Source: an uncultured bacterium
Lineage (GTDB): Bacteria; Patescibacteriota; Saccharimonadia; Saccharimonadales; Saccharimonadaceae
DNA length: 64,000 nt
Assembly (NCBI GenBank): GCA_903832635.1
Contig: CAILCF010000001.1
Span: forward strand, 124,001-188,000
Direction of reading: 5' to 3'
Below the pieces are notes generated by a model. The model saw only the letters and a list, made by a program, of their open reading frames with translations, was not told the DNA's origin and searched no databases. The position numbers and the translations under genes were made by a program. Shown here one piece after another: positions 40,677 through 47,983 of this stretch; the first letter of the stretch is position 1, and every line of letters starts with the position of its first letter.

Positions 40677-41033
40677 GTCACGCTCCTTTTAGAGATATAC
40701 CTAGTAGCGGAGCCCGCATACCGCTCTTCTACTTGGTACCCCTCTCCATTTGGAGCAAACTCGTGCGTCACCCTCCTTTCGACCGTGCCTTTTCAGGCTG
40801 TTTATGTTTACACCACCCCAGTTGGGGATTAGTGTTATGGTTGTCTATTTAAACCCCGTAAGAAAACAAAAAAACCGCTGCCATTGGATAAGCACCGGAT
40901 GTAGATTTTGTCTATGTCGCCGGTTTCACCACTATACCTGCTGTTTAAAAGCTCCTTTTTGGGCTAAAGGTGACCAATAGCAGGCCCAAAAAGTCGAAGG
41001 CGTTCACTTGGTTGATTTGTCAGGTACGAAGAT
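40677..41033 (-). ncRNA. Long structured 5' leader with pseudoknot
   Basis: On the minus strand CTTTTTGGGC (40984-40993 region) pairs with GCCCAAAAAG (40955-40964), and AGCAGG/CCTGCT (40937-40942, 40979-40984) crosses it, giving an H-type pseudoknot. Further helices are ACCGG-TGTAGA/TCTATG-CCGGT (about 40896-40925), CCCCAACTGGGG, GCCTGAAAAGGC and AGCGG/CCGCT. An internal GAAAGGAGGGTG resembles a ribosome site without a long frame. No protein-coding gene is supported here. Confidence 0.45.
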
Positions 41034-41039
41034 AATCAT

Positions 41040-41068
41040 ATACTACAATATAGTAGTTTTATTGTCAA
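41040..41068 (-). promoter_or_regulatory. Promoter of the secreted-protein leader
   Basis: Minus strand TTGACA, 17-base spacer, TAGTAT. The interval 41069-41219 leads to the gene on the other strand and has a small hairpin (GCGAC-TAT-GTCGC, about 41161-41174). Confidence 0.65.
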
Positions 41069-41219
41069 TAGTTTTTTCGTTATTGTCATTAATTACAACC
41101 GCATATAAGACAAGTAGTGAATATTGTGTTATGATAACTTCGTTAATACAAGAGGTGGCTGCGACTATGTCGCGGTCTGTTTGTATCCGCACCTTGAAGA
41201 TACTGAAAGGAGTTGATGG

Positions 41220-41540
41220 ATGGGTGAGGTAGTTGAAGTCAAGTTCAAAAGTCCGGTACGTCGGATTCTAAGCATGAACATCCATACCGCCCGAAAAACT
41301 CACTATTGCATGGCCTGCATGGGTGACATCAGGCCTGGACAGTCCTATGTCCGTGAAGTTTTTGTCTGGGAAAGGCATCGTATCCCAGAGATGAGCGGCC
41401 TAGTCGTGTGGAAACACCACACCAACTGCTTGGAGGGTGATGGTTTTCGCAAGATGATTCGTGAAGAGGATGAACGCACTCAAGACGGATCATCGACAGG
41501 CAATGCAGTCGTCCTCAAGTTCAGGCCGACATCAACCTAG
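41220..41540 (+). CDS. Small protein with a treble-clef-like zinc site
   Basis: A 106-residue protein. Cys30-x2-Cys33 (HYCMACMGDIRPG) and His67-x2-Cys70 (WKHHTNC) fit a C2HC treble-clef finger, as in many phage or plasmid proteins that bind nucleic acid. The ribosome site GAAAGGAG is in place before the ATG. Codons are GC-rich like 40020-40676, so the two may have arrived together. Function unknown. Confidence 0.65.
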   Translation: MGEVVEVKFKSPVRRILSMNIHTARKTHYCMACMGDIRPGQSYVREVFVWERHRIPEMSGLVVWKHHTNCLEGDGFRKMIREEDERTQDGSSTGNAVVLKFRPTST

Positions 41541-41635
41541 GAAACCTTCCTCATCTTCAAATACACCCGCTACTTGGGAAAACCGTATTCGCCTCTGGCG
41601 AACCTCGGTACTTCTGAGGGCGGGTTTTCCCTTTT

Positions 41636-41670
41636 TTATCCACAGAAAGGACGGACCTTTCTGTGGATAA
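41636..41670. repeat. REP-like palindrome copy E, perfect
   Basis: TTATCCACAGAAAGG, loop ACGGA, then the exact reverse complement: a 15-bp stem. Both ends are canonical DnaA-box sequences (TTATCCACA) in inverted orientation. It sits between convergent genes and may also terminate both. Confidence 0.85.
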
Positions 41671-41686
41671 GTTTGGACGATTGGGC

Positions 41687-42799
41687 TTACTTTTTGGTTA
41701 ATTCTTGCATAATTTGGCGGGCAGAGTGAATTCCTTTTTCACGGTCTTCTTTTAGTCTATCGCCATTACTGCCGGTGAAAAGTACACCGTTGTCGATATC
41801 TCCGACGCGGACGTTGTAAAGCGCCCGAATAATGCAAAAACTTGCAAATGGGTCTTTTGCGTGAGCGCAGACCCGCAGACAGTTCACACAGGAACCCAAA
41901 TCGATGTTTTCTTCCGGTGTTTTTTCATTAACTCGACGAATAAAACTGTTTTCAATTGCGCGTCCGGGCATACCAACCGGACTTTTTATAACTATAATGG
42001 GGTCGTTGTTGTCGACATGACGTTCTTTGAATGCCGTTGAAGCATTACATTCATCTGTTGCGATGAAACGTGTCGATATTTGGACACCTTTTGCGCCAAC
42101 TTTCGGACTTAATGATTTCAAGATGTCCTCTTTATCCCAAACACCGCCGGCAGCAATGACTGGGATATCGATTCCTTGCTGTTCTAAAACCTCAACTAGT
42201 TGGGGGACGACGGTTTCGAGGCTGAATTCAGACTTCCCTATATCCTCGGATTTGGTCACTCCCAGGTGACCACCAGCCGTATTGGGTGTTTCGACAATAA
42301 ATGCAGCGGGGGTAACACCGTCTTTTTTCCACCTTCGCAGGACTAGCTCTGCGGCCCGAACGCCGGAAACTATTGGAATCAATTCGGGTGTTGGTTGACC
42401 GGGTACTTTATATTTTTCTACATATTCTGGCAAACTTAGAGGCAATCCGGCTCCGGAAGCAATAAATTTTGCACCAGTTTCAACAGAAACTTTTACCAGA
42501 TTTTCATAATCTGTCACGGCGACCATTAAATTTACGCCAATGTTCCCGTCATTACTCTTTTCAAGTGCATCATTTATCTCTTGACGTAAGTTAGTTTCGC
42601 AACCCGTAAAATATTCCTTTTTTCTTTTCGTCCCTTCAACCATACCCAGACCGACTCCACCGATAGTGCCAAAACCACCTTGGTTCGCGACAGCCGCCGC
42701 TAATTCAGAATTAGTTAGTGCGGTAGACATACCGCCTAAAACGATAGGGAATTCAGATTCAAGTCTTCCTATTCGCAATGGTGGTAATTCTTCGCTCAC
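41687..42799 (-). CDS. Nitronate monooxygenase / FabK-like flavoprotein
   Basis: A 370-residue TIM-barrel flavoenzyme of the 2-nitropropane dioxygenase family (nitronate monooxygenase or FabK-type enoyl reductase). It has the start LRIGRLESEFPIVLGGMS, GGFGTIGGVGLG, NAGGHLGVT-like (here NTAGGHLGVT), the FMN-phosphate region PVIAAGGVWDKED and GAKGVQISTRFIATDEC. A C-terminal insertion has SCVNCLRVCAHAKDPFASFC, with five Cys, which could bind a metal or FeS cluster and is not usual for simple members. It is probably a single-gene transcript. Confidence 0.88.
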   Translation of the reverse strand: MSEELPPLRIGRLESEFPIVLGGMSTALTNSELAAAVANQGGFGTIGGVGLGMVEGTKRKKEYFTGCETNLRQEINDALEKSNDGNIGVNLMVAVTDYENLVKVSVETGAKFIASGAGLPLSLPEYVEKYKVPGQPTPELIPIVSGVRAAELVLRRWKKDGVTPAAFIVETPNTAGGHLGVTKSEDIGKSEFSLETVVPQLVEVLEQQGIDIPVIAAGGVWDKEDILKSLSPKVGAKGVQISTRFIATDECNASTAFKERHVDNNDPIIVIKSPVGMPGRAIENSFIRRVNEKTPEENIDLGSCVNCLRVCAHAKDPFASFCIIRALYNVRVGDIDNGVLFTGSNGDRLKEDREKGIHSARQIMQELTKK

Positions 42800-42951
42800 A
42801 ATTTAACCTATTATAACAGATAAAGACCTAAGTGACTAATCTGAAATAATACTTTACAAATATATTGATATGAAATAAACTGAGATGAAACTTAATAGAA
42901 CCTAAAATTTATATAATTCTGGGCGTCGAGAGATTAAGGTGGATAGGTTAC

Positions 42952-43542
42952 ATGCCGAGTCGAAATGTAATAAAGATTAACGTACCGGAAAGCTATTATC
43001 ACGTCTATACTCGTGGCGCAAATAAACAGAAAATTTTTTTGGAAGAGTGTGACTATAGATACTTTTTATCTCTTTTTGAGCGTTACTTATCCAAGGAAAA
43101 AAATATTTACAACCCTGACGAAACTTATCCTAAATTGTATGATTCAGTCGAGGTATTAGCCTATTGTCTGATGCCGAACCATTTTCATCTGTTGCTATAC
43201 CAAATTGAAGAGGGTGGAATGTCAAAATTAATGCATGGGATAATGACCAGTTACAGTCTATATTTTAATCATAAATATGGCAGAACCGGCCCGCTTTTTG
43301 AAAGTCGTTACAAGGGTTCGCGAATCTCGTCAGATGAATACCTTTTGCACATCAGTCGATACATCCATCGGAATCCGGACGTGTGGATTGACTACCCACA
43401 TTCATCGATCAGAGCCTACTTATATAACGATATCCCGAAGTGGATGAACAAAAGCCACATTGTCGAGCTATACGGATCAGCAGTCAAATATCACGAATTT
43501 TTGGAAGATTATTTAGATAAAAACAATAAAATCAAAATTTAA
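42952..43542 (+). CDS. REP-associated tyrosine transposase (RAYT, Y1 family)
   Basis: A 196-residue single-strand HUH nuclease of the TnpA-REP branch of IS200/IS605. HUH is seen as NHFHLLLY (about residues 75-82). Other family blocks are YHVYTRGANKQKIF, YGRTGPLFESRYKGSRI and YLLHISRYIHRNP. RAYTs cut and join single-stranded REP hairpins and are usually domesticated single-copy genes. Its 3' flank carries two inverted GGTCCGTCC elements (43549-43618), and the same sequence occurs at four other sites in this window, the relation expected between a RAYT and its REPs. Confidence 0.92.
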   Translation: MPSRNVIKINVPESYYHVYTRGANKQKIFLEECDYRYFLSLFERYLSKEKNIYNPDETYPKLYDSVEVLAYCLMPNHFHLLLYQIEEGGMSKLMHGIMTSYSLYFNHKYGRTGPLFESRYKGSRISSDEYLLHISRYIHRNPDVWIDYPHSSIRAYLYNDIPKWMNKSHIVELYGSAVKYHEFLEDYLDKNNKIKI

Positions 43543-43548
43543 TATCTG

Positions 43549-43618
43549 AAAAGGTCCGTCCCATTCGTACGTTGTATATTTGTCATCAGTCTAAGGTGAG
43601 GAAAAGGACGGACCTTTT
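43549..43618. repeat. REP-like pair (copy D) next to RAYT
   Basis: AAAAGGTCCGTCC (43549-43561) and GGACGGACCTTTT (43606-43618) are perfect 13-bp inverted repeats, 44 bases apart. Between them CATCAGTCTAAGGTG matches, on the other strand, CACCTTAGGCTGATG near copy B. Confidence 0.8.
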
Positions 43619-43638
43619 TGATTTATAACAGTTTTATG

Positions 43639-44112
43639 TTACTTATTACGTTCGGCTGTCCAACGGTCTTTGACTTCTTTGTAGTGAAATTCTGTTGATT
43701 TTTGCAACCTGTCCATTACTTCCCGCAACTCGGGGCTATCTGTTTCATAGGATTTGAACATAGCTTTTTCAAGCATCGAGTTTTCCAGATCCATGCTGAT
43801 TGATAGGGCCTGGATTTGAAGAATGTTTTCGGTATTAATTCTGTCGATTTGTTCTTGGATATATGACGCAAAACTAGTCAGGGCCTCTGGTTCGAATCGT
43901 CCATCACCTAATCTGACTTCTCCGTTGTCAATTTTTTTTGATAAAGAGTGAACCCAACCAGCATGTTCGGCTTCGTCAGCCGAAATATCAAGCCAAAAGT
44001 CCTCGTCTTCTGGAAACAAGCTGGCATAATGACCATACAATCTGTGTAGTAACAACTCGTTTTCTATAAATGAACGGAGTGCTGTGTTTTCATGAATTAA
44101 TGAATCTTCCAT
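43639..44112 (-). CDS. Ferritin-like/rubrerythrin-type protein
   Basis: A 157-residue helical protein. ENELLLHRLYGHYASLFPE and ADEAEHAGWVHSLS give the Glu...Glu-x2-His pattern of ferritin-like di-iron four-helix bundles; a further pair may be ILQIQALSISMDLENSMLEKAMF. It lacks the rubredoxin Cys domain. It may store iron or reduce peroxide in the cytoplasm, but not all ligands are certain. Confidence 0.72.
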   Translation of the reverse strand: MEDSLIHENTALRSFIENELLLHRLYGHYASLFPEDEDFWLDISADEAEHAGWVHSLSKKIDNGEVRLGDGRFEPEALTSFASYIQEQIDRINTENILQIQALSISMDLENSMLEKAMFKSYETDSPELREVMDRLQKSTEFHYKEVKDRWTAERNK

Positions 44113-44152
44113 ATGTCTATTCTAACAAGAATTCGTAGATTGGGGAATTATT

Positions 44153-44181
44153 AAAAATACGACCACACTGGTCGTATTTTT
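44153..44181. terminator. Bidirectional terminator
   Basis: AAAAATACGACC/GGTCGTATTTTT, perfect 12-bp stem around ACACT. Confidence 0.85.
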
Positions 44182-44185
44182 AATT

Positions 44186-44275
44186 TGGCGGAGAGGGCGA
44201 GATTCGAACTCGCGGTACCATCTCTGGCACGGCAGTTTTCAAGACTGCTACCTTCAACCACTCGGTCACCTCTCC
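44186..44275 (-). tRNA. tRNA-Ser (anticodon TGA)
   Basis: Minus strand acceptor GGAGAGG/CCTCTCC, anticodon stem GCAGT/ACTGC with loop CTTGAAA (TGA, reads UCN), long variable arm, T-loop GTTCGAATC and encoded CCA. Confidence 0.95.
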
Positions 44276-44282
44276 TTGTTTT

Positions 44283-44362
44283 GGCAATTAGCTATTAGAA
44301 TTTGGCTATTAGCTTTATAGCTTCGCCATCTTCCATATTCTATATTCCAATAGCCATTATTC
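44283..44362 (-). repeat. Dispersed repeat, intergenic copy
   Basis: The same AT-rich repeat as inside tsaD (35381-35455), with internal near-repeats of GCTATTAG. It lies between tRNA-Ser(TGA) and comFC. Confidence 0.7.
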
Positions 44363-44379
44363 TAACAGATACAAACGTC

Positions 44380-45045
44380 TCAGTCGAGAGTCTGCCTGGC
44401 TATTATCGCCACCCAAACATGTTTGGCGCCGGCATCCCGAAGCGCCTGGGCGGCATATTTTATAGTCGCCCCTGTTGTCATGACATCGTCAATAATCAGA
44501 TACGGTGTATCCGAATCGATTTTATTCGCTACAAAAAATGCATTTTTAGCCTGCGTATCACGCTTTTTGGCAGTAGCTTGGCGCTGTTTAGTATTTGTTT
44601 TACGTTGGACCAGTCGCTGACATCTTAAATTACGAGCCCTAGCAACGTACCTGGCCACCAATAACATATGGTCATAACCTCGTTCGCGAATTCGATTTTG
44701 CGTAGTGGGAATAGGCACAATTATGGTTTCGGCGGGGAGTTCAGGTAATATATCTAGAATCAAATCGCCAAGCGATTTATAGGCTGATTTGGCGCGCTCA
44801 AACTTATATAAACCGACTAATCTCTGTAACGGACCATCGCGTTCACCAACAACCCAAGCTTTTTCGTAAGGCATATGGCAATTTCCGCAAAGGCAAGTGT
44901 TCCCAGTTGGGCGTCTGCACACTATGCAGACCATTTTTAACTCTGAAGTGATGTTATATTTACAATTACCACATAACAAACTGCCAATTTCATCGCAGCC
45001 GCAACAGTGGTGTGGAGCTATGATTGATAATATATCGTCAAGCAT
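44380..45045 (-). CDS. comFC: ComFC-like phosphoribosyltransferase-fold protein
   Basis: A 221-residue protein. An N-terminal zinc domain with several CxxC pairs (CCGCDE, LCGNCKY, CIVCRRP, CLCGNC) is followed by a type I PRTase fold with the PRPP loop LIIDDVMTTGATI and the family segment PIPTTQNRIRERGYDHMLLVARYVA. ComFC proteins are needed for natural DNA uptake in Firmicutes and Proteobacteria and are common in Saccharibacteria-type genomes, where imported DNA may supply nucleotides. The convergent neighbour is a tRNA. Confidence 0.92.
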   Translation of the reverse strand: MLDDILSIIAPHHCCGCDEIGSLLCGNCKYNITSELKMVCIVCRRPTGNTCLCGNCHMPYEKAWVVGERDGPLQRLVGLYKFERAKSAYKSLGDLILDILPELPAETIIVPIPTTQNRIRERGYDHMLLVARYVARARNLRCQRLVQRKTNTKQRQATAKKRDTQAKNAFFVANKIDSDTPYLIIDDVMTTGATIKYAAQALRDAGAKHVWVAIIARQTLD

Positions 45046-45076
45046 TGTGTTTTTTACGTTTAAAGGCCCCTGGTGG

Positions 45077-45105
45077 TTGATTATACTGGATATGTTGGTT
45101 ATAAT
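45077..45105 (+). promoter_or_regulatory. hsp20 promoter
   Basis: TTGATT, 17-base spacer, TATAAT. The palindrome CTATT-TGTC-AATAG (45114-45127) falls in the early transcript and could be an operator. Confidence 0.7.
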
Positions 45106-45151
45106 GTGAGAGACTATTTGTCAATAGAGCCTAGAGAAAGTGGAGGATATC

Positions 45152-45619
45152 ATGGCCCGGAAACAAAATGACGATTTACTAATTGAGGACGAGCTGACAG
45201 CAGCTTTTCTTAACGACGACACACTAACACCAACCGAGCCCGAAGCGGCTGCACCTGCTGCTGATGATAATTGGGATGATTCTGAAGAGGAATTCCCGGG
45301 TCAGTTAGCTGTTGATGTCTATGAAACCGAGGATAAATTGGTTGTCAAAGCTCGCACAGCCGGCGTGAACAAGGAAGAACTGGATGTTAGCATAAGCGAT
45401 GGGATTCTAACTATCAGTGGCACCCTAAACAGCGGTGATGACACAGATGCTATTAATTGGCATATCCAAGAATGTTACTGGGGCGAATTCAGCCGTACGT
45501 TGGCACTTCCAGTCAGCGTTAAAGAGGACGAAGTCGAAGCTGTCCTAAAAGACGGCGTTCTAACGATTAAATTCAACAAAATCCGACAAGAGGCTGCCAA
45601 AAAGATTCAAATTCAATAG
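45152..45619 (+). CDS. Small heat-shock protein (Hsp20/alpha-crystallin)
   Basis: A 155-residue chaperone that holds unfolded proteins without ATP. The ATG at 45152 follows GGAGG by 5 bases; a GTG at 45140 overlaps that site and is unlikely. Residues 1-50 are acidic and flexible (EPEAAAPAADDNWDDSEEEF). The alpha-crystallin domain runs from LAVDVYETEDKLVVKA to GVLTIKFNK with the A-G-V-x-K-E and GVLTI motifs. Unlike most members it has Trp residues in the loop (DAINWHIQECYWGEF). Confidence 0.92.
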   Translation: MARKQNDDLLIEDELTAAFLNDDTLTPTEPEAAAPAADDNWDDSEEEFPGQLAVDVYETEDKLVVKARTAGVNKEELDVSISDGILTISGTLNSGDDTDAINWHIQECYWGEFSRTLALPVSVKEDEVEAVLKDGVLTIKFNKIRQEAAKKIQIQ

Positions 45620-45641
45620 TAAAATAAATACATTGAAAATT

Positions 45642-45669
45642 AATACGACCCGAAAGGGTCGTATTTTTT
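45642..45669. terminator. Terminator after hsp20
   Basis: AATACGACCC/GGGTCGTATT with a GAAA tetraloop and TTTTT. The convergent pilin gene also ends here. Confidence 0.9.
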
Positions 45670-45684
45670 AGTAAATATTGATTA

Positions 45685-46149
45685 TTAAGTCAATTTTGTT
45701 ATTACGAAATTAACAATCGCATAGGCCATTATCGCAACCACCAGTCCAACGACCGAATACAATATCGTATCTTTGGCGGCAGTAACATTTTTGGCTTCAC
45801 CACCGGAAATTGTGTAGCGGATACCACCGTAAATAATCATTACTACAGAAACGGCACCAATCAGGAACAACAGTGCATTGACAATATTTGTAAAAAGTCC
45901 TGATGGGCATGCGTCAGGCCCAGTTTTAGTATTGGTAAACAAACATGCCTTGGTGTCCGTACCCTTAGCTGCACTTGCGCCACTTTGAAGGCTGGTTGGG
46001 CATTCTGCCAGCGTCCTTGCGGTGCCACCATAAGGGCAGTCTACCGCACCTACCGAAGCAATGGCAGGTGTTAACATAGTTATCCCAAAAGCTAAAACCA
46101 AGATGGCCAGCAGCCCTTTTAATTTGTTTCTGAGAGTTTTTATATTCAT
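45685..46149 (-). CDS. TrbC/VirB2-like pilin subunit
   Basis: A 154-residue exported protein: signal peptide of about 35 residues, a Cys-containing variable region, then two helices with the family turn MIIYGGIRYTISGGEAKNVTAAKDTILYSVVGLVVAIMAYAIVNF. This is the VirB2/TrbC pattern of type IV secretion pilins. It is the last of seven tandem pilin-like genes read from 48923. AGGAGAA precedes the ATG. Confidence 0.82.
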   Translation of the reverse strand: MNIKTLRNKLKGLLAILVLAFGITMLTPAIASVGAVDCPYGGTARTLAECPTSLQSGASAAKGTDTKACLFTNTKTGPDACPSGLFTNIVNALLFLIGAVSVVMIIYGGIRYTISGGEAKNVTAAKDTILYSVVGLVVAIMAYAIVNFVITKLT

Positions 46150-46172
46150 TTTTTCTCCTATTATTTATGTAC

Positions 46173-46595
46173 TTAAGTAGTTGCTGGCATTAACCCCGTA
46201 AGAATGAAGTTGACAATCGCATAGGCTAGGACAGCCACGATAATACCTACAATAGCATATAAAATTGTATTTTTGGCAGTTGTTACATTTTTGGCGTCAC
46301 CACCGGAAATTGTATAGCGGATACCACCATAAATCAGCATTATCACAGCAACTGCGCCAATCAAGAAAAGCATTACATTGACAATCGTCTGAAACACACC
46401 GCCATTTTGAAAAAGTTGGTCCGGAGTGGTTGAATTCGGCGATTTCGTACAGTTGGCCCCATTTTGAATGGTAAAGTCATTATTGTTGCAAGTAACTGCA
46501 AATGCGTTCGTTGGAACAAATAGACTGGCACCGATTGCCATCATTGGGACCGCCAACAGCCCGGCTAGCATGATTTTGATTGATTTCATTTTCAT
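46173..46595 (-). CDS. TrbC/VirB2-like pilin subunit
   Basis: A 140-residue pilin-like protein that shares an almost identical signal sequence (MKMKSIKIMLAGLLAVPMMA) and helix region (GGIRYTISGGDAKNVT) with the 46731 gene; the differences are concentrated in the exposed segment (NNNDFTIQNGANCTKSPNST). A recent duplication is clear. Two Cys may form a disulfide. Confidence 0.85.
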   Translation of the reverse strand: MKMKSIKIMLAGLLAVPMMAIGASLFVPTNAFAVTCNNNDFTIQNGANCTKSPNSTTPDQLFQNGGVFQTIVNVMLFLIGAVAVIMLIYGGIRYTISGGDAKNVTTAKNTILYAIVGIIVAVLAYAIVNFILTGLMPATT

Positions 46596-46730
46596 TGTTT
46601 CTTCCTTTCGCTGTTAGCAAAATCAAAAAGTTACTAATGATTCCTATACCTACTTATAACAGATATTCTATTCCAAATAAATACCCGTCCTGGAAAAGAA
46701 CGGGTATAACAAGTCAATTCATCAATGTTT

Positions 46731-47156
46731 TTATGCCGCCGGCATTAGTCCCGTAAGAACAAAATTCACGATTGCAAAGGCCAGAACAGCGACGACAATA
46801 CCGATAATTGCGTATAGTATCGTGTCTTTGGCTGCTGTCACATTCTTGGAATCACCACCGGAAATTGTGTAGCGGATACCGCCGTAAATCAGCATTATCA
46901 CAGAAATTGCACCAATCAAGAACAACAGTACGTTGACAATTGTCTGAAACACCCCCCCATTTTGAAATAGATTTTCAGGTGTGGTGTTAGTTGGACTCTG
47001 TGTACAGTTTGCTCCATTCTGAATCGTCGGATCACCAGTACAGCCTACGCTGCCTGCTGCAAATGTGTTCGTTGGAACAAATAGACTGGCGCCGATTGCC
47101 ATCATTGGGACCGCCAACAGCCCGGCTAGCATAATTTTGATTGATTTCATTTTCAT
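46731..47156 (-). CDS. TrbC/VirB2-like pilin subunit
   Basis: A 141-residue near-copy of the 46173 product: the first 30 residues are the same except at one position, and the two-helix part differs at a few positions. The variable surface loop (GSVGCTGDPTIQNGANCTQSPTNTT) is different. GGAAGA precedes the ATG. Paired copies with variable surface loops could allow different pilus surfaces. Confidence 0.85.
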   Translation of the reverse strand: MKMKSIKIMLAGLLAVPMMAIGASLFVPTNTFAAGSVGCTGDPTIQNGANCTQSPTNTTPENLFQNGGVFQTIVNVLLFLIGAISVIMLIYGGIRYTISGGDSKNVTAAKDTILYAIIGIVVAVLAFAIVNFVLTGLMPAA

Positions 47157-47256
47157 TTTATCTTCCTTTTTAGGTTTCGCAATATAGCGAAAGCGTTTTA
47201 GTTGTTGATACCTTTATATCAGATATTTAATATTTTGTTAAGTACCGATAGGTAGG

Positions 47257-47640
47257 TTACCCCCCGAATACTCCTATCACATAGTTTACGATAGGATATG
47301 CCAATATCGCAACCACTAATCCGACTATTGCGTATAACAGGGTATTTTTAGCTTTAGCGACCAATGCGGAATCACCACCTGATGTGGTGTAAGTTATACC
47401 GGCAATAATTATAACTACAACGCATACGGCCGCCAAAATGTATAGCAGGGTATTTACGATTGTCTGTACGACGTTAGTAAATGTATTAGAACCCTTATCG
47501 TTACAAACTGCTGTTGCTTTTTCTTCTGCTGTATTACACGGCAATGGGTCCCACGCCGCGCCAGCATTTGCTGGAATTAGCGGCAGGGCAAAACCAGCGA
47601 ATATCCCCAGTATTAATATCAGATATTTGATTCGTTTCAT
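47257..47640 (-). CDS. TrbC/VirB2-like pilin subunit
   Basis: A 127-residue member with a signal peptide (MKRIKYLILILGIFAGFALPLIPANA is approximated by its first 26 residues), a short loop with two Cys (LPCNTAEEKATAVCND) and two helices around IIIAGITYTTSGGDSALVAKAKNTLLYAIVG. It is more diverged than the two preceding copies. TGGAGG is the ribosome site. Confidence 0.82.
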   Translation of the reverse strand: MKRIKYLILILGIFAGFALPLIPANAGAAWDPLPCNTAEEKATAVCNDKGSNTFTNVVQTIVNTLLYILAAVCVVVIIIAGITYTTSGGDSALVAKAKNTLLYAIVGLVVAILAYPIVNYVIGVFGG

Positions 47641-47674
47641 CTTTTATAATCCTCCAGTATGATTTTATGTTTCA

Positions 47675-47983
47675 TTAAGGCGAAGTGACCATTCTCCCAA
47701 TTATGAATTGAGTTATCGCAAACGCTATGATGACTATTATCAAGCCAACCACCGAATATAATATGGCGTTTTTTGCCTTGGCTATTTTGGCTGGGTCGTA
47801 AGCTGCCGATGCGAACGAAAAACCGGCAAGGATAATTATCACCACGGCAACAGCACCGACAATAAAATAGATGCCGTCTAGTACTCCGCCTAACACACTT
47901 ATAGCGCTTACGTCAGGGATGTTAATATCACTAGGTTTAACTTTAACCTGTCCAGCAGCTGCAAATAAATCTAGTATTGTCAT
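47675..47983 (-). CDS. TrbC/VirB2-like two-helix protein, no signal peptide
   Basis: A 102-residue protein with the two-helix part (IILAGFSFASAAYDPAKIAKAKNAILYSVVGLIIVIIAFAI) but only a short soluble N-terminus instead of a signal peptide (MTILDLFAAAGQVKVKPSD). It overlaps the upstream gene by 4 bases (ATGA), so it is coupled to it. Confidence 0.8.
   Translation of the reverse strand: MTILDLFAAAGQVKVKPSDINIPDVSAISVLGGVLDGIYFIVGAVAVVIIILAGFSFASAAYDPAKIAKAKNAILYSVVGLIIVIIAFAITQFIIGRMVTSP

Noticed and set aside
40924-40993. HDV-like ribozyme
   Set aside because: Helix order is similar, but there is no P4 hairpin and no clear P3 or catalytic C, so only a pseudoknot is claimed.
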